NCBI GenBank assembly: GCA_012032065.1
Contig: JAAURV010000001.1
Coordinates: 1 to 36,103 of the forward strand
Direction: 5' to 3'
Length of the DNA stretch: 36,103 bases
Source: Hyphomicrobiales bacterium
GTDB taxonomy: Bacteria; Pseudomonadota; Alphaproteobacteria; Rhizobiales; Aestuariivirgaceae
The number at the start of each line of letters is the position of its first letter. Position 1 is the stretch's first letter. The position numbers and the translations under genes are program-made. Below, piece by piece: positions 24,341-33,464 of this stretch. The notes under the pieces are model-generated. The model was not told the origin of the DNA. It made no database searches and saw only the letters and a list, made by a program, of their open reading frames with translations.

Positions 24341-25346
24341 ATGCTCCGCTTCCTCGCACTCCGCATCCTCGCGGCGATCCCGGTGTTGCTCGCCATGAGC
24401 GTGATCATTTTCACGATCATCCAGGCGCCGCCGGGGGATTACGCCGACTACGTGCGCAACCAGCTGCTCTATCAGGGCAACGCCACCACGGCGGCGGCGG
24501 ACGCGGCAGCCGAGAACTTCCGCCGTCTCTACGGCCTCAACGACCCGCTCATAGTGCAGTATTTCCGCTGGATCGGCGGCTTTTTCGTGGGCGATCTGGG
24601 TCATAGTTTCTTCTACAACCGCCCCATTCTCGACGTGGTGGCCGACCGCCTGCCCGCCACCATCGGCATTTGCGCTGACGTGTCATTTTCTCGCGTCGGT
24701 TCTGGGCATCGGCTTTGGCGTTGTCGCCGCGCGCAATCAATATGGCTTGGGCGATACCGCGCTTTCGATCATCTCGTTCCTTGGCATGACGATCCCGCGC
24801 TTCCTGATGGCGCTGATCATTCTCTACATCCTCGCCTTCAAGCTGAATGTGCAGGAACTGGGCTCGTTCTATTCCACCGCCTATGGCGGGCTGCCCATGT
24901 CCCTCGCCAAGTTCTGGAATCTCGTGCAGCACATCTGGCCCGTGGTTGCCGTGGCCACAATTGGCGGCCTTGCCTACAACATGCGCGTGATGCGCGCCAA
25001 TCTGTTGGACACCTTGAACGCACAGTATGTCGAAACCGCGCGCGCCAAGGGCCTCCGTGAGTCAGACGTGATCCTGAAACACGCGGTTCCCAATGCGCTT
25101 CACCCGTTGGTGGCTTACCAGGGCGTGGTGCTTCCCTACATGCTTGCCGGCGAGATCGAAGTCGCCATCATCTTCGCCTTACCCACCATCGGCCCCGCCA
25201 TCGTGGACTCGATGAAGCGAGGCGATGTCATGGTGACGGGTACGATCCTGCTCATTCTCGGCGCCACGCTGATCGCCGGCAACATCATCGCCGACATGCT
25301 GCTGGCCTGGATGGACCCGCGTGTGCGGTTGGGAGACGAAACGTGA
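24341..25346 (+). CDS. agpB: ABC transporter permease 1 (one frameshift)
   Basis: This DppB-type inner-membrane permease forms the channel with the next gene product. The N-terminus (FLALRILAAIPVLLAMSVII, then TIIQAPPGDYADYV) and the block YGLNDPLIVQYFRWIGGFFV (continuing GDLGHSF) are typical. The C-terminal part holds the EAA loop YVETARAKGLRESDVILKHA followed by PNALHPL. The frame changes at a TTT (24669-24671). Removing one T gives ATIGIALTCHFLASVLGIGF and about 334 residues. AAGGAG is 12 bases before the ATG, rather far. It ends GTGA with the next gene. Confidence 0.88.
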
Positions 25347-26497
25347 GCGAGCGGGATATCTTCGCGCCCTACGTCAAGGAAGAGGATGCCTCCTACCTCG
25401 ACACTACGCCAGGCGCTTCCCGATTCGCGAGGAACGAAAGTTATCTCACGCTTGTGTGGCGCAAGTTCAGGCGTTCGGTCACGGGAATGATCGGACTCGT
25501 GCTTGTCGGCCTGCTTGCGCTCGGCGCAATCTTTGCCGATTTCGTGGCACCCGTGGAACCCAAGCAGGCGAACATCGCTTTCGCGCCGCCAGACAAGGTG
25601 AGCTTCTTCACCAAGGACGGTTTCTCGTTTCGGCCCGTCACCTTTCCAACCGAGGAAAGCACCGAGCTCGATCCCATCACCTTCCAACCCATCATTGGGC
25701 CCGACTACGGCAATCCGCGGCCGATCGGGTTTTTCGTTGAAGGTTACTCATACAAGCTGCTGGGCTTGATACCTTCCAACACACATCTGTTCGGAACTGG
25801 CGACGGCAAGCCATTCCATCTCCTCGGCACCGACAAGCTGGGCCGCGACATCTTCTCCCGCGGCGTTGTCGGCTCGCGGTTGTCGCTCGTCATCGCGCTC
25901 ACCACGGTGGCATTCATCACCATTGTGGGGACTTCGATTGGTATCATCTCGGGCTACAAGGGCGGGCGGTTCGATAACTGGGTGCAGCGCGTTGTCGAAG
26001 TCGTTCTGGCTTTCCCGCAATTGCCGCTTTACCTGACGCTTGCGACGCTGATCCCCGTGACCGCGCCCACCAGTGTGTTCCTTGCTTTCGTCGTCATCGT
26101 CATGGCGGCACTCGGATGGGCTCAGCTCTCGCGCGAAGTGCGCGGAAAAACCATGGCGCTGGCGCGGATCGAGTATGTGCGGGCAGCGCAGGCCATTGGC
26201 GCCTCCGACACGCGCGTCGTTTTCCGCCACATCCTCCCGAACGTCTTGTCGCACGTGATCGTTGCCGTGACGATCGGCATTCCCACCATCATCCTGCTTG
26301 AGTCCTTCCTTGGCTTCCTGGGCTTTGCGGTGAAACCGCCGCTGATTTCCTGGGGTCTGATGCTGCAGGACACCGGCAATTTCTCCGTTCTCGGATCATA
26401 TCCGTGGATCCTGTCTCCGGTCGGATTTGTGCTTCTTGCGGTCTTTGCCTTCAACGCGCTGGGCGATGGCCTGCGCGACGCCATTGATCCCTATTGA
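25343..26497 (+). CDS. agpC: ABC transporter permease 2
   Basis: This DppC-type permease partner has 384 residues and is intact. A long cytosolic N-terminus (residues 1-40) precedes the first membrane helix (GMIGLVLVGLLALGAIFADF). A periplasmic insertion of about 100 residues follows, and then HLLGTDKLGRDIFSRGVVGS, the classical OppC motif. The EAA loop is YVRAAQAIGASDTRVVFRHI followed by LPNV. The periplasmic insertion is longer than in dipeptide permeases and is seen in the oligosaccharide-type members. The GTG start overlaps the agpB stop. It couples with the double ATPase encoded next. Confidence 0.92.
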   Translation: MSERDIFAPYVKEEDASYLDTTPGASRFARNESYLTLVWRKFRRSVTGMIGLVLVGLLALGAIFADFVAPVEPKQANIAFAPPDKVSFFTKDGFSFRPVTFPTEESTELDPITFQPIIGPDYGNPRPIGFFVEGYSYKLLGLIPSNTHLFGTGDGKPFHLLGTDKLGRDIFSRGVVGSRLSLVIALTTVAFITIVGTSIGIISGYKGGRFDNWVQRVVEVVLAFPQLPLYLTLATLIPVTAPTSVFLAFVVIVMAALGWAQLSREVRGKTMALARIEYVRAAQAIGASDTRVVFRHILPNVLSHVIVAVTIGIPTIILLESFLGFLGFAVKPPLISWGLMLQDTGNFSVLGSYPWILSPVGFVLLAVFAFNALGDGLRDAIDPY

Positions 26498-26500
26498 GGC

Positions 26501-28123
26501 ATGATGATTGAAGCGCAAGACATCATCCTCGAGGCCCGCAACGTGGCCGTCACCTTCAAGGTGGAAGGCGGCGAGGTGAAAGCCGTCAAGAATATGAACT
26601 TCGCGCTGCGCAAGGGCGAGACAATTGCGATCGTGGGCGAATCCGGTTCGGGAAAGTCCGTCACTGCGCGGGCTGTCATGCGGCTTCTGTCGAAGCGCGC
26701 GACGATCTCGAGGCAGTCCTCAATTTTTCTCGACGGGCACGACGTGACGAAACTCTCGGAGCGCGAAATGCGCGCGCTTCGAGGCGACAAGGTGTCGATG
26801 ATTTTTCAGGAACCGATGACCTCGCTCAATCCAGTCTACACCGTGGGCTCGCAAATCGTTGAAGTGATCCGCATTCACAACAAAATTTCGAAGGCTGGAG
26901 CTTGGGCGCGCGCGCTGGAGCTTCTGAAAGAAGTGCACATTCCGGACCCCGAAGCACGCATCAGGCAGTATCCGCATCAGCTCTCGGGCGGGCAGCGCCA
27001 GCGGGTTATGATCGCCATGGCGCTCGCCAACCGCCCGGACATCCTGATTGCCGATGAGCCGACGACCGCTCTGGACGTGACCGTGCAGGCGCAGATTTTG
27101 AATCTTATAAAGGAACTGAAAGACAAACACGGCATGGCCGTGATCTTGATCACCCACGATCTCACCGTCGTGCGCCAGTTTGCCGACCGCGTCTATGTAA
27201 TGCAGCATGGCGAGGTGAAAGAGCACAATGCGACCGAGGCATTGTTCAGGAACCCGAGGCATCCCTACACCAAACGGCTCTTGTCTTCCGATCCGAAAGG
27301 CGTGGCAAAGCCCCTGGAAGACGGTCACCCGAGCATTCTCACCGGCAAGGATGTTCGCGTCACTTACACGCTGAAGCGGGGTGGGTTATTCAATGCAACC
27401 TATTCGGACCTGCATGCCGTCGACCGCCTGAGCCTCGATCTCAAGCGCGGCGAAACGCTGGGACTGGTGGGCGAGTCGGGTTCCGGCAAGACGACGTTCG
27501 GCCAGGCGCTGATCCGCCTGCTCAATCCGCAAGAAGGCGAGATCGCCTTCGACGGCAAACGCATCGATGGCCTGAAGCGGGATGCCCTGCGCCCGTTCCG
27601 CAGCCGCATGCAGATCGTGTTTCAGGATCCGTTCTCCTCCATGAACCCCCGCATGAATGTGAGGCAGATCATCGAGGAGGGACTGATCGTCAACAGCATT
27701 GGCTCATCCCCGGCGGATCGCCTGGGCCGCGTGCAGAAAGCGCTGGCCGATGCGGGAATGCCCGCGGACATTCTCTCGCGCTTCCCTCACGAATTCTCCG
27801 GCGGCCAGCGCCAGCGCCTGGCCATCGCGCGCGCCATCGCCATGGAGCCGGAATTCATCATGCTGGATGAACCGACTTCGGCGCTCGATCTTTCCGTGCA
27901 GGCGCAGATCATCGAGTTGCTGCGAACGCTCCAACGTGAACGCGGCCTCTCCTATCTTTTCATCTCGCATGACCTGAAAGTGGTGCGCGCCCTTTGCCAC
28001 CGCGTCATCGTCATGCAACACGGCAAGATCATGGAGCAGGGGCCTGTGGCCCAGGTGCTCACCAACCCCAAGACCGGCTACACCAAGCGCCTCGTGCGCG
28101 CGGCGTTCGATATTGCAGCGTAG
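26501..28123 (+). CDS. agpD: ABC transporter ATPase with two fused nucleotide-binding domains
   Basis: This 540-residue protein carries both ATPase domains of the transporter in one chain, like a fusion of DppD and DppF. Domain 1 has Walker A GESGSGKS (residues 46-53), signature LSGGQRQRVMIAMAL and Walker B ILIADEPTTALD. Domain 2 has Walker A GESGSGKT, signature FSGGQRQRLAIARAI and Walker B FIMLDEPTSALD. Both domains keep the switch His (ILITHDL and LFISHDL). Each is followed by the oligopeptide-type extension (NPRHPYTKRLLSSDP; NPKTGYTKRLVRAAF). ATG 26501 or the adjacent 26504 is the start, three bases after the permease stop. It is intact. Confidence 0.95.
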   Translation: MMIEAQDIILEARNVAVTFKVEGGEVKAVKNMNFALRKGETIAIVGESGSGKSVTARAVMRLLSKRATISRQSSIFLDGHDVTKLSEREMRALRGDKVSMIFQEPMTSLNPVYTVGSQIVEVIRIHNKISKAGAWARALELLKEVHIPDPEARIRQYPHQLSGGQRQRVMIAMALANRPDILIADEPTTALDVTVQAQILNLIKELKDKHGMAVILITHDLTVVRQFADRVYVMQHGEVKEHNATEALFRNPRHPYTKRLLSSDPKGVAKPLEDGHPSILTGKDVRVTYTLKRGGLFNATYSDLHAVDRLSLDLKRGETLGLVGESGSGKTTFGQALIRLLNPQEGEIAFDGKRIDGLKRDALRPFRSRMQIVFQDPFSSMNPRMNVRQIIEEGLIVNSIGSSPADRLGRVQKALADAGMPADILSRFPHEFSGGQRQRLAIARAIAMEPEFIMLDEPTSALDLSVQAQIIELLRTLQRERGLSYLFISHDLKVVRALCHRVIVMQHGKIMEQGPVAQVLTNPKTGYTKRLVRAAFDIAA

Positions 28124-28133
28124 GAGAGACCAC

Positions 28134-29507
28134 ATGGCTGCCAACCCACGAATCGCTTTCATTGGCGCAGGCTCGACCGTGTTCATGAAGAACATCATCG
28201 GCGACATTCTGCAGCGCCCCGCGACATCCGGCGCGACGATTGCGTTGATGGACATCAATCCCGAGCGTCTTTCCGAGTCCGAGGTCGTGGCGCAAAAGAT
28301 CGTGTCCACGCTTGGACTAAAGGCCAAGATCGAGACCCATTCGAACCAGAGAATGGCGCTGGACAAGGCGGATTTCGTAATCGTTGCCTTCCAGATTGGC
28401 GGTTACGAACCTTGCACGGTAACCGACTTCGAAGTGCCGAAGAAGTACAAGCTGCGGCAGACGATAGCCGACACGCTGGGCGCCGGCGGAATCATGCGGG
28501 GCCTTCGCACCGTGCCGCATCTTTGGAAGGTCTGCGAAGACATGATGCAAGTCTGCCCAAATGCGATCATGCTCCAGTATGTGAATCCCATGGCCATCAA
28601 CACCTGGGCGATTTCGGCGAAGTATCCGAAGATCAGGCAGGTGGGCTTGTGCCACTCCGTGCAGGGAACGGCGTGGGAACTCGCGCGCGATCTCGACATT
28701 CCGGTTGAGGACATCCGCTACCGCGCCGCCGGCATAAATCACATGGCATTCTATCTGCAGTTCGAGCACCGGCGGAAAGACGGGAGCTATCGCAATCTCT
28801 ATCCCGAACTTCTTCGCGGTTACGAAGAGGGCCGGTTTCCGAAGCCGTCGCATTGGAATAAGCGTTGCCCCAACAAGGTGCGCTACGAGATGCTGAAACG
28901 CCTCGGCTATTTTGTTACCGAAAGTTCGGAACATTTCGCCGAGTACACGCCCTACTTCATCAAGGAAGGCCGCGAGGACCTCATCCAGAAATATGGCATT
29001 CCGCTTGATGAGTATCCCAAGCGATGCGTGGAGCAGATCGCCCGATGGAAGCGCCAGTCGAACGCGTTGAAGAACGAGCCGATGGAGATCGAAGCATCGC
29101 ACGAGTATGCCTCGTCCATCGTCAACTCCGTGTGGACAGCCGAGCCGTCGGTGATCTACGGCAACCTGCGTAACAACGGCTGCATCACGTCGCTGCCGGA
29201 AGACTGCGCGGCGGAAGTGCCCTGCCTTGTCGACGATCGCGGAATTCAACCCACCTACATCGGCGACTTGCCGCCGCAGCTGACGGCCTTGATCCGCACC
29301 AACATCAATGTGCAGGAACTGACGGTGCGCGCGCTTGTGACCGAGAACCGCGAACACATTTATCACGCCGCCATGATGGATCCGCACACGGCGGCGGAGC
29401 TGGATTTGCAGCAGATATGGGACCTCACTGACGATCTTCTGGCGGCCCATGGCGATTGGCTGCCGGAGTTCGCGCGGGTCTCGAGGCCCCGGCAGGCAGC
29501 GGAATGA
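28134..29507 (+). CDS. melA: GH4 glycosidase, probable alpha-galactosidase (MelA type)
   Basis: This is a family 4 glycoside hydrolase, which cleaves glycosides by an NAD+- and divalent-metal-dependent redox mechanism in the cytoplasm. The 457-residue product has an N-terminal Rossmann motif (RIAFIGAGSTVF, residues 6-17), the conserved NPM at 151-153, GLCHSVQ with metal-binding Cys173, and GINHMAFYL with His203. These match MelA alpha-galactosidases such as those of E. coli and Sinorhizobium. AGGAGA six bases before the ATG gives a strong start. The gene follows the transporter ATPase by ten bases and ends ATGA with the halogenase. The substrate is probably an imported alpha-galactoside; other GH4 specificities remain possible. 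Confidence 0.88.
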   Translation: MAANPRIAFIGAGSTVFMKNIIGDILQRPATSGATIALMDINPERLSESEVVAQKIVSTLGLKAKIETHSNQRMALDKADFVIVAFQIGGYEPCTVTDFEVPKKYKLRQTIADTLGAGGIMRGLRTVPHLWKVCEDMMQVCPNAIMLQYVNPMAINTWAISAKYPKIRQVGLCHSVQGTAWELARDLDIPVEDIRYRAAGINHMAFYLQFEHRRKDGSYRNLYPELLRGYEEGRFPKPSHWNKRCPNKVRYEMLKRLGYFVTESSEHFAEYTPYFIKEGREDLIQKYGIPLDEYPKRCVEQIARWKRQSNALKNEPMEIEASHEYASSIVNSVWTAEPSVIYGNLRNNGCITSLPEDCAAEVPCLVDDRGIQPTYIGDLPPQLTALIRTNINVQELTVRALVTENREHIYHAAMMDPHTAAELDLQQIWDLTDDLLAAHGDWLPEFARVSRPRQAAE

Positions 29508-31012
29508 GCGAACGCTTCGTCATCGTCGGCGGCGGCACGGCGGGCTGGCTCGCGGCGCTGATGCTGCGGGATGCGTTCAAGAGGCAAAAGCGCGACGCCG
29601 TGGTCATCGTCGTTGAGTCGTCGAAGATTCCGGCAATTGGCGTGGGCGAGGGCACGACGGCCGTGTTCCGCCAGATGCTGAAATACTTCGATCTCGACGA
29701 GTTTGCATTCCTGAAAGACACGGAAGCGACGATCAAATTCGGCATCCGCCACAGGGACTGGCGGCGCTTGCGCCACTCCTATGACGGACCCATTGACGAT
29801 CCGCATTTGGTGCTGGAGCAGCAAGGCGCGGCCCCGCAAAGCTACCTCGACATTTTTTCCGTGGCGGCCGGCAGGCCGGTAAAAGATACGCATCTCTTTG
29901 GTTATCTGTTGGACCAGCACAAAGCTCCGTGGGCGTGGAAGCCCGATGGCACGCCTGTAGCCATGTCGCCCTTTCACCACGCATTTCATTTCGACCAGGC
30001 GCTGGCTGGAAAGTGGCTGCGCAAGCATGCAAAAGGAGTCGAAACGATCGATGCGCAAGTTTCGGGTGCGCGGCGCGATGTGGAGACGGGAGACATCGAG
30101 GCCCTGATAACCGGCGCGGGTGAAGTTGAGGGTGACTTCTTCATCGACTGCACCGGCTTCCGCAAGTCGCTGATCACCGGCGTGCTCGGAGGCGCTTGGG
30201 TGAGTTACCGGAACATTCTCCCCGTCAATCGCGCCATGCCTTTCTGGGTTGATCTGAAAGACGGCGAGGAAATCCCGCCTTTCACGCTCGCTTGGGCGCA
30301 AGGCTCGGGCTGGCTGTGGTCGATCCCGACGCAAACGCGATACGGCATGGGGTATGTTTACTCCGACGAGTTTCTGACTCCCGGAAAAGCAAAGGAGGAA
30401 ATCGAAGTTGCGTTGGGTCACGCAATTGAACCGCGCAACGATCTCCGCTTCGACATCGGCCGGCAGAAGGATGCCTGGATCAATAACTGCCTCGCGCTCG
30501 GCCTCTCGTCCAGTTTCCTTGAACCGTTGGAAGCAACCTCAATCCATGGGAGCGTGGTGCAACTGATGGTGTTTACGAACTACCATCTGAATCGCACGCC
30601 CGAGGACCGGAACGCATATAATGCCTTCGCTGCGCGGCAAGTGGATGATTTCCGCGATTTTATCAATATGCACTACGTGTCGGAGCGGCGCGACACGCCC
30701 TTTTGGAAGCACGTTGCGGAGAAAAACATCGGCGCGCCGGCGAAAGAGCGGCTCGAGCGATGGCAAGGAAAGATGCCAGAGTACTCGGACTTCGAGCCGC
30801 TGCCAGGCCGCTTCGCTCATACAGAGCAGCAGCTCTACTATCCGGTGCTCGATGGCCTTGGGCTTTTGAATCGCGGCGTGGCGCAAAGACACATGGAACG
30901 CTCGCCGGAACTTCGCAAGAAAGCAAAGACGGCGGCGGACAGTCTGACGGCCGAGTACCGTTCTTCAGCGCCAAAAGCCATAGGTCACAGGGCGTTTTTG
31001 CAATCGTTATGA
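29504..31012 (+). CDS. Flavin-dependent halogenase (tryptophan halogenase family)
   Basis: The 502-residue product belongs to the FADH2-dependent halogenases related to PrnA. It has the FAD motif GGGTAG (residues 9-14) and GVGEGTT (46-52). Lys78 in ATIKFGIRHRDW corresponds to the catalytic lysine (PrnA Lys79). The halogenase signature WLWSIP is at 270-275, and Glu343 in FLEPLEATS corresponds to PrnA Glu346. A reduced flavin from a separate reductase would be needed; none is encoded here. The ATG overlaps the GH4 stop, so its synthesis is tied to sugar catabolism. The true substrate is unknown. Tryptophan is not implied, as related genes beside carbohydrate loci in other proteobacteria have no assigned metabolite. 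Confidence 0.88.
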   Translation: MSERFVIVGGGTAGWLAALMLRDAFKRQKRDAVVIVVESSKIPAIGVGEGTTAVFRQMLKYFDLDEFAFLKDTEATIKFGIRHRDWRRLRHSYDGPIDDPHLVLEQQGAAPQSYLDIFSVAAGRPVKDTHLFGYLLDQHKAPWAWKPDGTPVAMSPFHHAFHFDQALAGKWLRKHAKGVETIDAQVSGARRDVETGDIEALITGAGEVEGDFFIDCTGFRKSLITGVLGGAWVSYRNILPVNRAMPFWVDLKDGEEIPPFTLAWAQGSGWLWSIPTQTRYGMGYVYSDEFLTPGKAKEEIEVALGHAIEPRNDLRFDIGRQKDAWINNCLALGLSSSFLEPLEATSIHGSVVQLMVFTNYHLNRTPEDRNAYNAFAARQVDDFRDFINMHYVSERRDTPFWKHVAEKNIGAPAKERLERWQGKMPEYSDFEPLPGRFAHTEQQLYYPVLDGLGLLNRGVAQRHMERSPELRKKAKTAADSLTAEYRSSAPKAIGHRAFLQSL

Positions 31013-31022
31013 GGATGAAGAC

Positions 31023-32519
31023 ATGACCATCAAGATCGCCATCATCGGCGCAGGTTCCATCGGCTTCACCAAGAAACTGGTGAGCGACCTGCTGAAAATC
31101 CCCGAATTTGCGGAGGTGGAGTTTGCGCTCACCGACATCAGCGAGAAAAACCTGGAGATGGCGCGGCAGATCATCCAGCGCATTGTGGATGTAAATAGGC
31201 TGCCCACAAAGGTCACGGCCACGACAGACCGCCGCCACGCCTTTGAGGGCGCCAAATACATCATGAATTGCGTGCGCATCGGCGGGCTGGAGGCCTATGC
31301 GGCCGACGTCAACATTCCGCTGAAGTACGGCGTCGATCAGTGCGTGGGCGACACCATTTGCGCGGGCGGAGTCATGTACGGCCAGCGCACCATGACCGCC
31401 ATGATGGGTTTCTGCAAGGACATGCGCGAAGTGGCGCATAGCGATCTTCTGCACTTGAACTATGCCAACCCCATGGCCATGAACACCTGGGCCTGCATCG
31501 ACCACGGCAAAGTGAACACGGTAGGTCTCTGCCATGGCGTGCAGAACGGCTGGCGGCAGATTGCGGCGGCGCTCGGCATTCATCCGCATACCGGCCTCGA
31601 CATCGTCTGCTCCGGCATCAACCACCAGACATGGTATATCGGATTGAATCACATGGGCCGCAACATCACTCGGGATGAACTCGTCGAAGCCTTTGAGAAG
31701 CATCCGGCATTCTCCGAACAGGAGAAGGTGCGCATCGATGTGCTGAAGCGCTTCGGCTATTATTCGACGGAATCCAACGGACATCTTTCTGAGTATCTGC
31801 CCTGGTATCGTAAGCGGCCAAGCGAGATCGTCAACTGGATCTCGCTCAGCGACTGGATACACGGCGAAACGGGAGGCTATCTCCGCTACTGTACCGAGAA
31901 CCGGAATTGGTTCGAGCAGGACTTCCCGCATTTTCTGAAACTCGCGGAAAAGCCACTGAGCGATTACGTACGCACGGATGAACATGCATCATGGATCATC
32001 GAGGCCTTGGAAACAGGCCGCACCTATCGCGGCCACTTCAATGTGAAGAACGGCGGCACGATCAAGAATCTGCCCGCCGACTGCATCGTCGAAAGCACCG
32101 GCTTCGTGACCCGCTTCGGCATCAACATGGTCGAGGGCATGGAACTGCCGCTCGCTTGCGCCGCCACCTGCATGAGTTCCATCAATGTGCAACGGATGAG
32201 CGTTCAGGCGGCGATGACCGGTGACGTGGAGCTTCTGAAGCTCGCCGTGCTGCATGATCCGCTCGTTGGCGCCATATGTACGCCGGAGGAAGTCTGGCAA
32301 ATGGTGGATGAAATGCTTGTCGCGCAAGCGCCATGGTTGCCGCAGTACGCGGATGCCATTCCCGCGGCAATGGATCGATTGCGCGATCCGAGAGTGAAAA
32401 CCAAGGACTGGGCGGGAGCCGCAAGACAGAAAGTGCGTTCGGTGGAAGAGATGCGCGTGTCCAAACCCAGGACCATCGCCAACACCGGCCACAGCCTCGG
32501 CGCCAGGGTGATGGGCTGA
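31023..32519 (+). CDS. GH4 glycosidase, second paralogue
   Basis: This second family 4 glycosidase has 498 residues. It has the Rossmann motif KIAIIGAGSIGFTKKLV (residues 4-20), NPM at 149-151, GLCHGVQ with Cys170 and GINHQTWYI with His201, so both metal ligands are kept. It differs from the first copy through much of its length and has a longer C-terminus; the stretch WISLSDWIHGETGGYLRYC is an example of its divergence. The differing residue after the His (Gln instead of Met) and the overall divergence suggest another glycoside, or an alpha-galactosidase with different preference. It starts ten bases after the halogenase with GAGGATGAAG before the ATG and is the last gene of the operon. It is intact. 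Confidence 0.88.
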   Translation: MTIKIAIIGAGSIGFTKKLVSDLLKIPEFAEVEFALTDISEKNLEMARQIIQRIVDVNRLPTKVTATTDRRHAFEGAKYIMNCVRIGGLEAYAADVNIPLKYGVDQCVGDTICAGGVMYGQRTMTAMMGFCKDMREVAHSDLLHLNYANPMAMNTWACIDHGKVNTVGLCHGVQNGWRQIAAALGIHPHTGLDIVCSGINHQTWYIGLNHMGRNITRDELVEAFEKHPAFSEQEKVRIDVLKRFGYYSTESNGHLSEYLPWYRKRPSEIVNWISLSDWIHGETGGYLRYCTENRNWFEQDFPHFLKLAEKPLSDYVRTDEHASWIIEALETGRTYRGHFNVKNGGTIKNLPADCIVESTGFVTRFGINMVEGMELPLACAATCMSSINVQRMSVQAAMTGDVELLKLAVLHDPLVGAICTPEEVWQMVDEMLVAQAPWLPQYADAIPAAMDRLRDPRVKTKDWAGAARQKVRSVEEMRVSKPRTIANTGHSLGARVMG

Positions 32520-32781
32520 CCATTCGTTGCTTCCGCGCGCCGTTCATCGCCGCAAGAAATCAAGGCGGCATCTATCAGCACAGTGGCGGCAATGACCTCA
32601 GCTACGCCAATATTGGCCTGACGCTTGGCCGGCATTTAGGCCTCGTCGAAGCATTTGTGCAACGTGCCGAGACCGCCTCATCGGTCGTACTTCCCCGTTT
32701 TTCGATGGTGCGCGAGACGAAGCCGCGCCAGTTCCATCAGGTATTTGCGGAGCGTGCAGGCGACGTACCGAGGCCGTTGCT
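32520..32781. other. 262 bases with no assignable gene between GH4 and hemerythrin genes
   Basis: Open frames run through here on both strands, but none has a convincing start, ribosome binding site or recognisable motif. A small - strand frame reads TLRKYLMELARLRLAHHRKT, which could be a remnant of a gene once following hemerythrin. No strong terminator is visible between these convergent units. Confidence 0.4.
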
Positions 32782-33294
32782 TTAATCGAACTGCCTGGCC
32801 GTCAGGCTTATCGCCATGGGCAGCACGTGATCGCGTTCGAAGGCGATGTGGCGGCGCAGGCATTCGAACAGTCCGCGCAGCATCCAGCTGAGTGATTCGA
32901 CATTGCTGTCCGCCCGCCTCACCGCGAAGGCGCAGAGCGCCTCATGAACGCAGGCGGCGTTCTCCTCGTCTTCCCAATGCTCGAACTTCAGGCGATCGAA
33001 GACCGGTTCGAGCGCCAGCCGGTCCTCCACCGCCGCCATGATGGCGGGGAACAGTTCCTCTTCCTCGAAGCTGTGTGCGGACTTGATCATCCTCACCATC
33101 TGGTTGGCGGTTTCGATGCAGAGAACGCCGTCGGCGGAGTCCGGCAGACTGTCGGCGATCTCCTCAAGCCGGTCGCAGAGCTGCCCCTGTTGCTGGAGGT
33201 AGGAGCCAAGTGTGTCTACCATGTTCAAAAGGCCGCCACTCATCTGGCGCCCTTCAACCATGCGTATCCGCCATTTGTCCGATTTATCCGGCAT
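32782..33294 (-). CDS. Hemerythrin-like (HHE) domain protein
   Basis: This is a cytosolic four-helix protein of the hemerythrin cation-binding family, which binds a di-iron centre and handles oxygen, NO or iron. From ATG 33294 it is 170 residues. Iron-ligand-like motifs are HSFEEEELFPAI, FEHWEDEE and RRHIAFERDHVLPM. The first helix reads SYLQQQGQLCDRLEEIA, where related proteins usually have a His before the Leu-Cys segment, so one ligand may be missing or replaced. Starts at 33315 and 33261 are possible. An earlier in-frame start would place the FNR site inside the gene. It is divergent from ccoN with a shared FNR box, suggesting induction at low oxygen. Confidence 0.75.
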   Translation of the reverse strand: MPDKSDKWRIRMVEGRQMSGGLLNMVDTLGSYLQQQGQLCDRLEEIADSLPDSADGVLCIETANQMVRMIKSAHSFEEEELFPAIMAAVEDRLALEPVFDRLKFEHWEDEENAACVHEALCAFAVRRADSNVESLSWMLRGLFECLRRHIAFERDHVLPMAISLTARQFD

Positions 33295-33351
33295 GTCGGC
33301 CGTCCCGATCCACATCACTACGCATTTTTTGCCAAATCGCGGCCAAGGGCG

Positions 33352-33365
33352 TTGATCCAGATCAA
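33352..33365. promoter_or_regulatory. FNR/FixK-type box in the hemerythrin-ccoN divergent region
   Basis: TTGAT-CCAG-ATCAA is a perfect palindromic match to the FNR/FixK/FnrL consensus. Its centre is about 106 bases before ccoN and 65 before the hemerythrin ATG. The symmetrical site can serve both directions. Activation of fixNOQP/ccoNOQP by such sites is well established in rhizobia. Confidence 0.85.
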
Positions 33366-33464
33366 GGCTCGTCCGTGCCCAAGCCGCCATCAGAGAGGCT
33401 GCCGGTGGGGCAGGGGGCTAGGATCCCGGTCCTTGTGCGGCAGCGCTTGAAAGGACCGCTACCC

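Noticed and set aside
23192..24604. 470-codon - strand frame across agpA and agpB
   Set aside because: Antisense to conserved transport genes and crosses an intergenic stem-loop; no recognisable domain.
28317..29450. 377-codon - strand frame opposite the first GH4 gene
   Set aside because: A shadow of the GH4 frame; the sense strand has a strong ribosome binding site and all GH4 motifs.
30663..31985. 440-codon - strand frame opposite halogenase and second GH4
   Set aside because: Spans two real genes antisense, with compositional bias only.
32333..32785. 150-codon + strand frame after the second GH4
   Set aside because: More than a third overlaps the GH4 gene in another frame; no start signal or motif.
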